Shown: positions 39,943 through 50,066, counted from the stretch's first letter. The stretch is 64,000 nucleotides of DNA from Arthrobacter sp. 18067 (GCF_902706295.1 NZ_CACSJJ010000006.1:1-64000), one strand, 5' to 3'. Program-made: numbers and translations. The notes: generated from the sequence alone by a model not told the origin.

Positions 39943-39983
39943 AAACACGTTGACCCCGGCCAAAAGCCGGGGTCAACGTGTTT
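39943..39983. terminator. Strong bidirectional hairpin terminator
   Basis: Perfect 18-bp arms 39943-39960 and 39966-39983 around a CAAAA loop, with A-rich and T-rich ends (AAACACGTTG... CAACGTGTTT). It lies between the DUF2156 protein gene and the convergent cold-shock gene. Confidence 0.9.
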
Positions 39984-40019
39984 GTTGAAACTGCAACAAG
40001 CAGAATTCAACGGTTAAGG

Positions 40020-40223
40020 CTAGACGACCGTAACGCCGGTTGCCTGGGGGCCTTTGGCGCCCTGACCGATCTCGAACTGAACGCGCTGGTTCTCGTCGAG
40101 GGTCTTGAAGCCACCGGTCTGGATCTCGGAGTAGTGAACAAAAACGTCCCCATCCGAGTCATCCGGGGTGATGAAGCCGAAGCCCTTTTCAGCGTTGAAC
40201 CACTTGACGGTTCCCAGTGCCAT
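40020..40223 (-). CDS. Cold-shock protein (CspA family)
   Basis: 67 residues, one cold-shock domain. RNP1 KGFGFIT and RNP2 VFVHYS are both present. It binds single-stranded RNA and DNA and melts mRNA structure. AGGAG lies just before the ATG at 40223. The upstream region is long (266 bp to nagA) and contains a hairpin, which fits the long leaders of csp genes. Confidence 0.96.
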   Translation of the reverse strand: MALGTVKWFNAEKGFGFITPDDSDGDVFVHYSEIQTGGFKTLDENQRVQFEIGQGAKGPQATGVTVV

Positions 40224-40340
40224 GTATTTCTCCTCATTGTGGAACATCAGTCCGATACACCTCGTACCGGCTTTGTTACTCCGCGAGAAGACCATTGATT
40301 CCGTCCGGGTTGGACCCGGCTGGTTTCGCAGGAGCTTCAC

Positions 40341-40362
40341 GCTCGCAACTCGTCTTGCGAGC
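40341..40362 (-). promoter_or_regulatory. Hairpin in the upstream region of the cold-shock gene
   Basis: Perfect 8-bp arms GCTCGCAA/TTGCGAGC with a 6-base loop, about 120 bases before the start codon. On the minus strand TTGACC (40421-40416) could be a -35, but no good -10 follows at 17 bp. Otherwise I see nothing in this 266-bp gap. Confidence 0.4.
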
Positions 40363-40489
40363 ATGAAAACCACCTACACAAAGACTGCTACAACACTTTC
40401 ATGTGCCCTGCCGGAGGTCAACGGTCTTTTGGGCAATTCGGGAAAATTTTCGGTAAAAAGAAGGTAACGCAGGCCCTTTCAAATTCAGG

Positions 40490-41737
40490 CTAGGACAACC
40501 ACTGGCCGTTGCGCATGACGCCGGTTAGTTCCAGGTCCTCGTTTGTCACAACGACGTCGGCACGCAAGCCGCGGCGAAGCCCGCCGATCTCATCGGAAAG
40601 TCCCAGTACCGCTGCCGGTACTGCTGTTGCCGAACAAACGGCATCGGGAAGTGCGACGCCGGCCGCCACGGTTTTGCGGACGACCTCCAGGAGGGTGGCG
40701 GTGCCTCCCGCGATGGAGCCGGTCGCATCAAGAGTGGCCACACCGTCGCTGACCGTCACAGGGGAGGGGCCGAGCATGTAGCTTCCGTCGGACAGGCCGG
40801 CAGCGGCCATGGAATCCGTCACCAGGACGATGTTGGCGGCTCCTACAAGCTGGAAGACGGTGGCAACTGTGCTCGGATCCAGGTGGGTGCCGTCGGCGAT
40901 GAGCTCCACAACGGCTTTGCCCTCCTGTGCCATCCGGAGGCAGGCCGCGACGGGGCCCGGTGCGCGGTGATGCATCGGAGGCATCCCATTGAAGAGGTGA
41001 GTGACGGTAGGAAGCGAACTGACGCCGTCGAACCCTGCCGACTCAAGTCCCTCACGGGCGGCGGCCAGCGACGCGGCCGCCGTTGCGTCGTCGCAGTCCG
41101 TGTGCCCCAGGGAGGGTGTGACGCCGTGGGAGGTCATGAGATCCACCAATGCAGCGGCGCCCGGAAGCTCCGGGGCGTAGGTCATGGTGGCGAGCTTGCC
41201 GGCCGCGGCGCCTACAAGCTCGTCCATCAGCTCGAGGTCCGGCTCCAGCAGGAAGTCCGGGTTCTGGGCTCCACAGCGGGCGTGGGAAAGGAACGGGCCT
41301 TCAAGGTGGATTCCAGCTACCAATCCTTCGTCGGCGAGCTTCACGTAGAGCTCAATGCCGCGGAGGAGGTCTTCCCGGGGAGCGGTGACCATGCTGGCCA
41401 AAAACGTTGTGGTCCCCGAGCGGTGGAGGAAGTCGACAGCCTTGCGGGCCGAAGTTTCTTCCCCGCCAGGGAAGTCGCCGCCGTTGCCGCCATGGCAGTG
41501 AACGTCCACCAGACCCGGGATGAGGTAACTGCCACTGGGCACCCCCAGGCGGACGGCACTTTGGAAGCCCTCGAAGTCCTGGGCATCAAAACCGTCGGCC
41601 GGACCGGCATAGGCGATCCGGTCGCCATCGATGGCCACAAGACCGTCGTCCACCACCTCGCCGTCGCTGACCAGGGTTCCTTTGAGGATCTGGTGGCTGG
41701 GCGCGGAAGAACTGGGGAAATGCTGTGCGGCAGTCAT
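40490..41737 (-). CDS. nagA: N-acetylglucosamine-6-phosphate deacetylase
   Basis: 415 residues, amidohydrolase fold. Metal site VDVHCHGGNGGDF, HLEGPFLSHARCGAQNP, SLGHTDCD, and the catalytic Asp in VLVTDSMAAAG. It makes glucosamine-6-P, the substrate of NagB encoded about 10 kb away, so together they feed amino sugars into glycolysis or peptidoglycan recycling. I chose the ATG at 41737, which has TAGAAT seven bases upstream. Confidence 0.95.
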   Translation of the reverse strand: MTAAQHFPSSSAPSHQILKGTLVSDGEVVDDGLVAIDGDRIAYAGPADGFDAQDFEGFQSAVRLGVPSGSYLIPGLVDVHCHGGNGGDFPGGEETSARKAVDFLHRSGTTTFLASMVTAPREDLLRGIELYVKLADEGLVAGIHLEGPFLSHARCGAQNPDFLLEPDLELMDELVGAAAGKLATMTYAPELPGAAALVDLMTSHGVTPSLGHTDCDDATAAASLAAAREGLESAGFDGVSSLPTVTHLFNGMPPMHHRAPGPVAACLRMAQEGKAVVELIADGTHLDPSTVATVFQLVGAANIVLVTDSMAAAGLSDGSYMLGPSPVTVSDGVATLDATGSIAGGTATLLEVVRKTVAAGVALPDAVCSATAVPAAVLGLSDEIGGLRRGLRADVVVTNEDLELTGVMRNGQWLS

Positions 41738-41744
41738 GATTTTG

Positions 41745-41750
41745 ATTCTA
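41745..41750 (-). promoter_or_regulatory. -10 element of a leaderless promoter (nagA)
   Basis: TAGAAT on the minus strand, seven bases before the ATG at 41737; no ribosome binding site between. Confidence 0.55.
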
Positions 41751-41782
41751 GTGGCCTGCGGCACACGCGTTTGGGGAAGGGC

Positions 41783-42478
41783 TCAGAAGAGCCGCGACTC
41801 GCTGTCATCCACGCCGCGCATGGCGTCATAATCCAGCGTGACGCAGTCGATGCCGCGATCGTTGGCCAGCACCTTCGCCTGCGGCTTGATCTGCTGGGCT
41901 GCGAAAATGCCACGCACCGGCGCCAGCAAGGGATCACGGTTGAGCAGTTCCAAGTAGCGCGTAAGCTGCTCGACGCCGTCGATGTCGCCACGGCGTTTCA
42001 GCTCGACAGCCACGGTGGCGCCGTTGGCATCCCTGGCCAGGATGTCCACCGGGCCGATGGCTGTGAAGTATTCGCGCCGGATAAGGGAATAGCCGGTTCC
42101 AAGGGTTTCGATCTGCTCTGCAAGGAGCCGTTGCAGGTCTGCTTCCACGCCGTCCTTGATCAGTCCGGGATCGGTACCGAGATCGTGTGACGTGTCGTGC
42201 AGTTGCTCGTAGATATTGATGATGAGGCGGTCATCGGTCTTCGCGGACTGGACCGTCCACTGTTCCACCACGCCTTCCTCCACTTCGGTCTCCTCCGGTG
42301 TGGTCACCCGGAGCGTGGCCGGGGGGCTCATCCAGTTCAGCGGCTTGTAGGAGCCGCCGTCCGAATGCACCAGCACCGAGCCATCAGCCTTGACCAGCAG
42401 CAGCCGGGTGGCGAGGGGAAGATGGGCCTTAAGGCGGCCAACGTAATCAACAGAACAACGGGCTATGACGAGTCGCAC
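41783..42478 (-). CDS. nucS: Mismatch-specific endonuclease NucS/EndoMS
   Basis: 231 residues. N-terminal DNA-binding and dimerisation domain ([14 protein letters not shown]), then the nuclease domain with GPVDILARD and [27 protein letters not shown], and the C-terminal ESRLF tail that binds the DNA sliding clamp in relatives. It cuts both strands at G-T, G-G and T-T mismatches and replaces MutS/MutL in actinobacteria. The GTG at 42478 has TAATGT seven bases upstream; a GTG three codons earlier (42487) is also possible. Confidence 0.95.
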   Translation of the reverse strand: MRLVIARCSVDYVGRLKAHLPLATRLLLVKADGSVLVHSDGGSYKPLNWMSPPATLRVTTPEETEVEEGVVEQWTVQSAKTDDRLIINIYEQLHDTSHDLGTDPGLIKDGVEADLQRLLAEQIETLGTGYSLIRREYFTAIGPVDILARDANGATVAVELKRRGDIDGVEQLTRYLELLNRDPLLAPVRGIFAAQQIKPQAKVLANDRGIDCVTLDYDAMRGVDDSESRLF

Positions 42479-42485
42479 CCGCCCC

Positions 42486-42491
42486 ACATTA
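42486..42491 (-). promoter_or_regulatory. Candidate -10 of a leaderless promoter (nucS)
   Basis: TAATGT on the minus strand, seven bases before the GTG at 42478. The divergent gene has its own candidate -10 (CAGAAT, 42524-42529) six bases before its ATG. Confidence 0.4.
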
Positions 42492-42535
42492 CCGTCTCAC
42501 CATCTACAACAGAGTGGCTGAGGCAGAATGGAAGC

Positions 42536-42880
42536 ATGCCCCGCTCCAACCGCCCTCGCCGCAACGCGTCCAGCACACGCTCCGGCAGCGCCGGCGGTAA
42601 ATGGACGGAACCGGCGCCCGAGCTTGACCTCGAAAGGGCCAGGGGTGGGATTGCCCGGCGTGAGAGCGCGCCGGACGGCGACTGGATGGTCCGGACCATG
42701 ACGGCCAAAAAGGCGGAAAAACAGTACATCTGTCCTGGCTGCTCCACCGCCATCGTCCCGGGTATCGCCCATCTGGTGGTGTGGTCTGACAGCCACCTGT
42801 TCGGACAGGCCGCAGGGCTGGCCGAACGAAGGCACTGGCACACCAACTGCTGGACCGGCCGGACGTACCGATACCGCTGA
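42536..42880 (+). CDS. Small zinc-ribbon-like protein of unknown function
   Basis: 114 residues. A basic, Ser/Arg-rich N-terminus is followed by a compact domain with YICPGCSTAIVPGIAH and later RHWHTNCW; the Cys and His residues could hold a zinc ion. Similar actinobacterial proteins are often labelled ATP/GTP-binding without evidence. It is divergent from nucS, with 57 bp between the start codons, and 17 bp upstream of the hydrolase gene. A role in nucleic acid handling would be a guess. Confidence 0.7.
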   Translation: MPRSNRPRRNASSTRSGSAGGKWTEPAPELDLERARGGIARRESAPDGDWMVRTMTAKKAEKQYICPGCSTAIVPGIAHLVVWSDSHLFGQAAGLAERRHWHTNCWTGRTYRYR

Positions 42881-42885
42881 TTCGC

Positions 42886-42891
42886 TAGGCT
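42886..42891 (+). promoter_or_regulatory. -10 element of a leaderless promoter (alpha/beta hydrolase)
   Basis: TAGGCT six bases before the ATG at 42898, with no ribosome binding site. Confidence 0.55.
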
Positions 42892-42897
42892 TGGAAC

Positions 42898-43692
42898 ATG
42901 ACTTTCGACCCCGCCTCGTTCGTGTTCACCCCGCAGGATGCGCCTTCGGAGATCCGTGCTTCCACGGTCCTTCCCGCCCGCCGCGAGAATGTGGAGTTCA
43001 CCACCGAGGACGGCAAGGTGCTGCTGGGGGAGCTTGCTCTGCCGGAATCGGGAGAAATCACCGCTACCCTGATCACCCTCCACCCTCTGCCAACACATGG
43101 GGGGTTCATGGATTCGCATGTCTACCGCAAGGCGTCGTACAGGCTTCCTGCGCTGGCCGGAGTCGCCGTGCTCAGGTTCAACACGCGCGGTACGCAGTCT
43201 CCGCGCGGGACCAGTGAGGGCCAGTTCGAGGAAGGCATCGGCGAGCGTTACGACGTCGAGGCCGCCGTGCGGTTCGCCGTGGACCGCGGACTGCCGAACC
43301 GCTGGCTGGTGGGCTGGTCCTTCGGCACTGAACTCGCCTTGATGTACGGCGCTGTGGAACCGGTGGCCTCGGAGGTCGAGGGTGCCGTACTGCTGTCTCC
43401 GCCGCTGCACCGTGCCACGGACGTGCACCTCAAGGAGTGGGCCGCGTCCGCGAAGCCGCTGACAGTCCTGGTACCGGAACACGACGACTACCTGCAGCCT
43501 GCCGAAGCAGCCCAGCGCTTCAGCCTGGTACCACAGGCGCGGCTTGTCGGCGTCGACGGCGCCAAACACCTGTGGGTGGGCGAGAAGTACGCGGCGCGGG
43601 TCCTGGATGAAATCGTCGACGACGTCACTCCCGCAGGTGCCGGTGTTGACGGCCTGCCCCGTGAGTGGGCGGGGTCGGTCGCAAACGGCTAG
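42898..43692 (+). CDS. Alpha/beta hydrolase
   Basis: 264 residues, cytosolic. The strand ITLHPLPTHGGFMDSHVY forms the oxyanion region, FNTRGTQSPRGTS follows, the nucleophile is in LVGWSFGTELAL, the acid probably in VPEHDDYLQP, and the His in GVDGAKHLWVGEKY. The layout is that of small serine hydrolases with an unknown ester or amide substrate. It converges with the AI-2E transporter gene 51 bp away. Confidence 0.88.
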   Translation: MTFDPASFVFTPQDAPSEIRASTVLPARRENVEFTTEDGKVLLGELALPESGEITATLITLHPLPTHGGFMDSHVYRKASYRLPALAGVAVLRFNTRGTQSPRGTSEGQFEEGIGERYDVEAAVRFAVDRGLPNRWLVGWSFGTELALMYGAVEPVASEVEGAVLLSPPLHRATDVHLKEWAASAKPLTVLVPEHDDYLQPAEAAQRFSLVPQARLVGVDGAKHLWVGEKYAARVLDEIVDDVTPAGAGVDGLPREWAGSVANG

Positions 43693-43743
43693 CCCGTCCG
43701 CGAACGGCTGGTTCGGGCGGCGCGAAACGAGAAACCCAGACGG

Positions 43744-45057
43744 TCAGTGCCGGTCCTGGCGCATGATGAAGACTTCCTTGATCAGCAGCATGATGGCGGC
43801 CGCTGTAGGAATGGCGATCAGCGCGCCCAGTACTCCGAGGAGACTGCCGCCTGCGATCACCGAGATCACCGCTACGGCACCCGGGACCGCCACCGCGCGC
43901 TGCATAATGCGCGGGGAGATGAAGTACGCCTCGAATTGCAGGTAGGCGAAGTAGGCAATCGCGTAGATCACGGCGGTCTGCCAGCCGGCGGTGAGGGCAA
44001 CCAGGATGACCACCACCGCGGCAATCAGGCCCCCCACCAGCGGAATGAACGCCAGCAAGGCGACGACGAACGCCAGTAGAACGCTGAACGGGATACCCAG
44101 GATGGTCATCAGGATGAAAGCAAAGATTGCATTCAGGAGCGCGACGCAGACCTGGCCTATGACGTAGTTACCGACGGAATCGGTGATCGCTTCGGAGAGG
44201 GCCTCCACACGGGGCCGGCGGGATCGGGGAGCGAGGCGGTAGGCCCATTTCTTCATGGAAGGCAACGCCGCCAGGAAGTAGAGGCTCAGGACCAGCACGA
44301 TCAGTGACCCGAACAGGCCATTGGCCACCGTAGAGCCGAAACCGACCACGCCGCCGAAGATCCCGCCCATGGCCTCGGGATCCTTGACGAACTTGTCCAG
44401 TTCGGTGGTAATCCGGTCCCGCACGCCAAACTGGCTGTCTGCGTTGCGGAAGAAGTCCGAGTCGAGGAAGCCGCGGATCCAGTCCGGAGCTTGGCGCACG
44501 ATTTCCGATACCTGTTCAACAATGGTGGGAATCAAAGTTGCGAAGAACCCTGCTACCGCCAGGACAAGGGCCGAGACGGAGATCAGGATGCCGGCCGGCC
44601 GGGGGACCTTGCGGGACTCGAGCCAGCGGACCACGGGATCGAGCCCGAGGGCAATAAAAAGTGCGGCAATGATCCACAGGATGAGCTGGGTGGTGTTGCT
44701 GGCGATATAAAACACTGCAAGGGCAATACCGACACCGGCTGTACCCATGAAGCCGACGTAGAGGGGGTGCTGGGATGACATGCGCGGGCCCGGGGCGCCG
44801 AAGCCATGGTCATCTTCAGGCCGGAGGCCTGCAGATGACTCATCTGTTTCGTCTTCCGGGGGCATTTCGAAGCGGACACGGGTACGGGCTCCCGGAATGG
44901 GCTGCCTCAACCTCCGGCCAAGGGCGGCAAGGCGTCCGGTACGTACAGGAACCGTTGCGGCGGTGCCGTCTGACGGGGCATCCACCGCACTAGACCCGGG
45001 CTCATCGGCGGGGCGGGGCTCCAAGTGGTCTTTCACGCGGTTTTGCTGCCTTTTCAT
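43744..45057 (-). CDS. AI-2E family transporter
   Basis: 437 residues with about eight membrane helices in the AI-2E (TqsA/PerM) pattern, including the conserved amphipathic stretch between helices 3 and 4 (VEQVSEIVRQAPDWIRGFLDSD) and the LLAFVVALLAFIPLVGGLIAAV helix. The first ~90 residues are a charged, low-complexity cytosolic extension. Members export small molecules or ions; the autoinducer-2 label is historical. The start ATG has no clear ribosome binding site. Confidence 0.88.
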   Translation of the reverse strand: MKRQQNRVKDHLEPRPADEPGSSAVDAPSDGTAATVPVRTGRLAALGRRLRQPIPGARTRVRFEMPPEDETDESSAGLRPEDDHGFGAPGPRMSSQHPLYVGFMGTAGVGIALAVFYIASNTTQLILWIIAALFIALGLDPVVRWLESRKVPRPAGILISVSALVLAVAGFFATLIPTIVEQVSEIVRQAPDWIRGFLDSDFFRNADSQFGVRDRITTELDKFVKDPEAMGGIFGGVVGFGSTVANGLFGSLIVLVLSLYFLAALPSMKKWAYRLAPRSRRPRVEALSEAITDSVGNYVIGQVCVALLNAIFAFILMTILGIPFSVLLAFVVALLAFIPLVGGLIAAVVVILVALTAGWQTAVIYAIAYFAYLQFEAYFISPRIMQRAVAVPGAVAVISVIAGGSLLGVLGALIAIPTAAAIMLLIKEVFIMRQDRH

Positions 45058-45253
45058 TAGAGGTAAAGGGCTGATTCAGGCGCAGAACGGGCCGGATATC
45101 ATGATCATCGCCACACTATCAGGAGCGTGGAATGGCGCCTCGGCGGCGCGATGGCGGGGTTTTCCCGATGTTGGCGAGATCACCTCGATCTGACTCTCTG
45201 ATAACAAAACGGTTACCCTTGAAGTTCAACGACCGCTGATGATAGGTGATCCT

Positions 45254-46996
45254 GTGCGTTTGAAGACTGCAGCCGTGCTGGTGCTGCTGGGCCTGCTGAC
45301 GATGCTGGCCGGCATTGGCCAGCAGACTTTCTGGGCCCCCGCTGAGACTGTGACCGCCTCGGTTCCCAGCGATACCAAAGCTGCCCCGCTGACCGTGATC
45401 GACCAAAAGTTGATCGCCCTCCATGACGGGCCGGTGAAGATCAAGATCCAGGGTGAAGGCAACTTCATGGTTGCTACGGGACGCCCGGACGACGTCGAAG
45501 CCTGGGTGGGTGAAACTGCCCACACTACGCTGACGGGCGTGTCGGCAGACCAGAAGTCACTTGAAGTGACCTCTGCCGATGGTGAAGCCACCGCGCCCTC
45601 ACCGGCTGGATCCGATCTGTGGGTCAGTACTGAGGACGCCAGCGGCGACCTGGACTACACCTGGAACCCTCCTGCCGATGGCGAGTGGTCCCTTCTGGTA
45701 GCCAGCGACGGAACCAAACCCGCGCCGTCGTCGATTTCCATGACTTTCCCGAACAACGCCACCACCCCCTGGGCTGTGCCGCTGATTGTTCTGGGCATCA
45801 TCATCATCCTCGCAGGAGCGGCCCTGCCGTTCGTCGCCAAGGCCCTCAGCAACCGCCGCAAGGACGGCCAGGATGACGGCCCCCGCGACGGCGGGGAAAC
45901 CACTACCTTGCCCGTCCAGTCGCCGTCGGGTGACGCCGGTGGCCGGCGTGGTTCCGAAACTGAAGGTCCAGCCCTCCGGGTTACCGCAATTGCTGCGGCA
46001 CTTGCGGCCGTCATGGTCGGCGGCACGGCTGTGGCCGCACAGGCAACCACAACACCTTCGGCAACATCCACTTCCTCTGCCGCAGCTCCTGCCGAAGGTG
46101 AAGGCGGTACTCCCGTCTTGCTGGAATCCCAGTTGCAGCGGATCCTTGAACAGGTTGCAAGCACCGTCGACGCCGCTGATGCCGCCAAGGATGCGGCCAA
46201 GCTGGCTCCCCGGGTGGACAAGATGGAACTGCAGATCCGTACGCAGAACTACAAGATCCGCACCGCCGTGTCCGCCTACGAAGCGCGTATGCCTGTCCGG
46301 GCCACGAAGCTTCAGAGCAGTGTCATCAGCACCAAGCGCGAGTGGCCCCGTACGGTCTTCGCCCTGACCCAGGGTGAGGGCAACGTGGTCCCGCAGGTCC
46401 TGACGCTGGTCCAGCTTTCGCCCCGCGAAAACTACAAGCTCTGGGGCAGTGCACCGCTGCAGCCTGGCACCAACTTCCCTTCGTTCCCGGTTCCCCGCGA
46501 GGGAACTGAACCTGTGCCGGCTGGCGACAATACTGGCTTGGCATACAGCGGCAACGAAGCGCTGGGCATCCTGGCCGAAATGTTGACCACGCCTGACTCC
46601 CCGAACCGGAGCAAGCTGGCCGACGGCCAGGCGTCGCCGTACATCGCAGGTGCCCTTGCCTACCAGGCGGACACAGTGAAGAACGGGACCAGCGCCAACT
46701 TCAAGTTCACCCACACTCCCGTGACCAACCAGACCGTCGTGCTGCGAACAGCTGACGGCGGCGCGCTGGTGGTAGGACGGCTGGACTTCGCTTTCGAGGG
46801 TACGCCCAAGGCAGCAGGCGACAAGCTCCTGCTTGAGGACGATTCCGCCGTCTTCGCCGGGGGCAAGGAAACCACCACGGGCATGGTCCTGAACTTCGCA
46901 GAATCCGTTGCCGTCTACATTCCACCGGCAGGATCGGCTGATCCCATGAAGCTCGTTGCGGCTACCCGTGGCCTGGTGGGAGCCAGCTTCAAGTAG
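45254..46996 (+). CDS. Membrane protein of unknown function, signal-anchored with three hydrophobic segments
   Basis: 580 residues from the GTG at 45254 (AGGTGAT before it; an ATG five codons earlier has no site). Helix 1 lies at residues ~4-24. An extracytosolic domain of ~145 residues follows, then helix 2 at ~171-193 (VPLIVLGIIIILAGAALPFV), a charged loop, helix 3 at ~239-260 (VTAIAAALAAVMVGGTAVAA), and an extracytosolic C-terminal domain of ~300 residues with SISTKREWPRTVFALTQG-like strands. I do not recognise a known domain. It is divergent from the AI-2E transporter. Confidence 0.75.
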   Translation: MRLKTAAVLVLLGLLTMLAGIGQQTFWAPAETVTASVPSDTKAAPLTVIDQKLIALHDGPVKIKIQGEGNFMVATGRPDDVEAWVGETAHTTLTGVSADQKSLEVTSADGEATAPSPAGSDLWVSTEDASGDLDYTWNPPADGEWSLLVASDGTKPAPSSISMTFPNNATTPWAVPLIVLGIIIILAGAALPFVAKALSNRRKDGQDDGPRDGGETTTLPVQSPSGDAGGRRGSETEGPALRVTAIAAALAAVMVGGTAVAAQATTTPSATSTSSAAAPAEGEGGTPVLLESQLQRILEQVASTVDAADAAKDAAKLAPRVDKMELQIRTQNYKIRTAVSAYEARMPVRATKLQSSVISTKREWPRTVFALTQGEGNVVPQVLTLVQLSPRENYKLWGSAPLQPGTNFPSFPVPREGTEPVPAGDNTGLAYSGNEALGILAEMLTTPDSPNRSKLADGQASPYIAGALAYQADTVKNGTSANFKFTHTPVTNQTVVLRTADGGALVVGRLDFAFEGTPKAAGDKLLLEDDSAVFAGGKETTTGMVLNFAESVAVYIPPAGSADPMKLVAATRGLVGASFK

Positions 46997-47020
46997 GCAT
47001 TACCCCAGCAGGGCAGCGGC

Positions 47021-47026
47021 TAGAGT
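47021..47026 (+). promoter_or_regulatory. -10 element of a leaderless promoter (ybbN-like gene)
   Basis: TAGAGT seven bases before the ATG at 47034, no ribosome binding site. The element sits in the 37-bp gap after the membrane protein gene. Confidence 0.55.
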
Positions 47027-47033
47027 GGACGGT

Positions 47034-48035
47034 ATGAGTTCGCCCGGATACCGACCCACTCCAGCCGCTGCCAGCCAGCTCAACCTTCGCGGCGCCGTAG
47101 ACCTCTCGTCTCTGCGCCGTCCCGCCGCGCCCCCGGCGCCTCCGGCCGCCGCGACGGCGGATGGCGGCACGGACAGCGGTGGAACACCCAACGGCGGCGA
47201 CGCCGGCACGGCGCCACTTCGTGTGGATGCCACCGAAACAAATTTCCAGGATCTGGTGCAGCTCTCTGCCCAGATCCCGGTTCTGTTCCTTCTCTGGTCG
47301 CGTTACGCGCCGGAATCTCCCGCAGTCCTTGATGCCGCTGAACGCGTGGTGGAAAGCTACGGCGGACGGCTGGTTCTCGCGGCCGCCGACGTTGACGCCT
47401 TCCCGCAATTGGCGCAGGCCTTCCAGGTGCAGGCCGTCCCCACTGCCGTTGCCGTGGTGAAGGGCCAGCCCGTTCCCCTTTTTCAAGGTCCCGCAGATGA
47501 CGCGCAGATCAGGGACCTCGTGGAGGAACTCCTGAAAGTAGCTGCCGCGAACGGGGTGGCGGGGAGCATCGGTGACGCTGCGGCCCAGGGTGAAGAAGCC
47601 GAACCAGAGCCCCTCCCGCCACTGCACCAGGCCGCCATTGACGCGATCGAGGCCGGTGACTACTCCGGAGCAGCAGCGTCGTACAAGCAAGCACTCCTTG
47701 AACAGCCGGCTGACGCTGACGCCAAGGCCGGCCTGGCCCAGGTTGAACTGATGGCCAGGTTGGAGAACCTCTCTGCTCCCGAGGCAGAAAACCTCCGGGA
47801 CCTTGCCGCCCAGCAACCGGACAATATCGACGCGCAACTGGGTGTTTCAGACCTCGACGTGTCCGGTGGGCACATCGAGGACGCCTTCAACCGCATCATC
47901 ACGTTCATTGGCAGGAATTTCGGCCCGGAGCGCGAGACTGCCCGTGTGCGGCTTCTTGAGCTTTTCGAAGTTGTTGGAACCCAGGACGAGAGGGTGGCCA
48001 AGGCGCGCCAGGGACTCGCGCGGGTTCTCTTCTAG
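47034..48035 (+). CDS. Thioredoxin-fold/TPR co-chaperone (YbbN/CnoX-like) without redox cysteines
   Basis: 333 residues. A disordered Pro/Ala-rich N-terminus (to ~70) is followed by a thioredoxin fold (VLFLLWSRYAPESP, VDAFPQLAQAFQVQAVPTAVAV with the cis-Pro) and C-terminal TPR-like helices (AIDAIEAGDYSGAAASYKQAL, ADAKAGLAQVELM). The CxxC site is replaced by APES, so it cannot act as a dithiol oxidoreductase. YbbN-type proteins hold clients for chaperonins. It overlaps the next gene by one base. Confidence 0.88.
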   Translation: MSSPGYRPTPAAASQLNLRGAVDLSSLRRPAAPPAPPAAATADGGTDSGGTPNGGDAGTAPLRVDATETNFQDLVQLSAQIPVLFLLWSRYAPESPAVLDAAERVVESYGGRLVLAAADVDAFPQLAQAFQVQAVPTAVAVVKGQPVPLFQGPADDAQIRDLVEELLKVAAANGVAGSIGDAAAQGEEAEPEPLPPLHQAAIDAIEAGDYSGAAASYKQALLEQPADADAKAGLAQVELMARLENLSAPEAENLRDLAAQQPDNIDAQLGVSDLDVSGGHIEDAFNRIITFIGRNFGPERETARVRLLELFEVVGTQDERVAKARQGLARVLF

Positions 48036-49135
48036 TGCCGTCCGCGCTGTTCTCCCCTCTGCAGCTGCGATCACTCACCATCCCGCACCGCGGGTGGGTC
48101 TCGCCGATGTGCCAGTACAGTTGCCTCCCTGGGACCGGCGAAGGCGTCCCCAACGACTGGCACTTGATGCATCTGGGCTCTTTCGCGACCGGCGGTGCCG
48201 CGCTGATCATGAGCGAGGCCGCAGCGGTAAACCCCGTTGGGCGAATCAGCCCCTTGGACGCTGGCTTGTATTCCGATGAGCAGGCTGCCGGTTGGGAACG
48301 CGTTGTTGACTTCGTCCACCGGCATGGGGCCGTGGACTGCAAGATCGGGGCCCAGCTGGCCCATGCCGGGCGCAAGGCCTCAACGTATTGGCCGTTTTCC
48401 GGCCGCTCTGGTTCCGTTCCGGCGTCCGACGGCGGATGGGTCACCGCCGGGCCGACCAACCTGCCGTTCGACGGCTATGCAGCGCCTGCAGCAATGAGCG
48501 AGGAAGACATCCAGGGCGTTGTGGCTGACTTTGCGGCAGCTGCCTCCCGCGCCGTTGCCGTGGGGTTTGACACCGTGGAGATTCACGGCGCCCACGGGTA
48601 TCTGCTGCACCAGTTCCAAAGCCCTCTCATCAACACTCGAACCGACACCTGGGGTGGAAACGAGGAAGGGCGGAACAAGCTCATGCTCAGCGTGGTGGAT
48701 GCCGTGCGGGATGTCATTCCCGATTCCATGCCCCTCCTGCTGAGGATCTCGGCTTCCGATTGGGCTGACGGGGGAGTGGATGGTGAGGCGTCAGTCCGGC
48801 TGGCCCGTTCTGCGGCTGAGCGCGGTGTTGACCTGGTGGATGTCTCCAGCGGCGGCGCCGTTGCGCACCAGAAGATCCGGGCCGTGCCCGGCTACCAGGC
48901 AGGGTTTGCGGAACAAGTAAGGCGCGACGCCGGTGTCCCCACCGGAGCGGTGGGGCTGCTGACGAATGCAACCCAGGCTGAGGACATTGTTGCCAATGGC
49001 AGGGCAGATGCGGTGTTCATGGCCCGGGCGGCCTTGCGCGATCCCCACTGGTGGCTGAGGGCAGCCTACGAACTGGGCCACGACATCCCCTGGGTTCCGC
49101 AGTACCAACGCGCCGTCCCCCGCCACGGCTTCTAG
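48035..49135 (+). CDS. Old yellow enzyme family NAD(P)H:flavin oxidoreductase (YqjM/NamA type)
   Basis: 366 residues, FMN-binding TIM barrel. RGWVSPMCQYSC with the Cys typical of the YqjM class, QLAHAGRK, the catalytic HGAHGYLLHQFQSP pair, NTRTDTWGG, and the phosphate loop near the end. It reduces activated C=C bonds of enones and xenobiotics. The GTG start shares its first base with the TAG of the ybbN-like gene. Confidence 0.93.
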   Translation: MPSALFSPLQLRSLTIPHRGWVSPMCQYSCLPGTGEGVPNDWHLMHLGSFATGGAALIMSEAAAVNPVGRISPLDAGLYSDEQAAGWERVVDFVHRHGAVDCKIGAQLAHAGRKASTYWPFSGRSGSVPASDGGWVTAGPTNLPFDGYAAPAAMSEEDIQGVVADFAAAASRAVAVGFDTVEIHGAHGYLLHQFQSPLINTRTDTWGGNEEGRNKLMLSVVDAVRDVIPDSMPLLLRISASDWADGGVDGEASVRLARSAAERGVDLVDVSSGGAVAHQKIRAVPGYQAGFAEQVRRDAGVPTGAVGLLTNATQAEDIVANGRADAVFMARAALRDPHWWLRAAYELGHDIPWVPQYQRAVPRHGF

Positions 49136-49163
49136 AACCGGGTTCGGCTCCCGTGAGCGAGGT

Positions 49164-49169
49164 TAGGCT
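49164..49169 (+). promoter_or_regulatory. -10 element of a leaderless promoter (ABC exporter)
   Basis: TAGGCT six bases before the ATG at 49176, no ribosome binding site. Confidence 0.55.
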
Positions 49170-49175
49170 GGTCAC

Positions 49176-50047
<872 letters not shown>

Positions 50048-50066
<19 letters not shown>

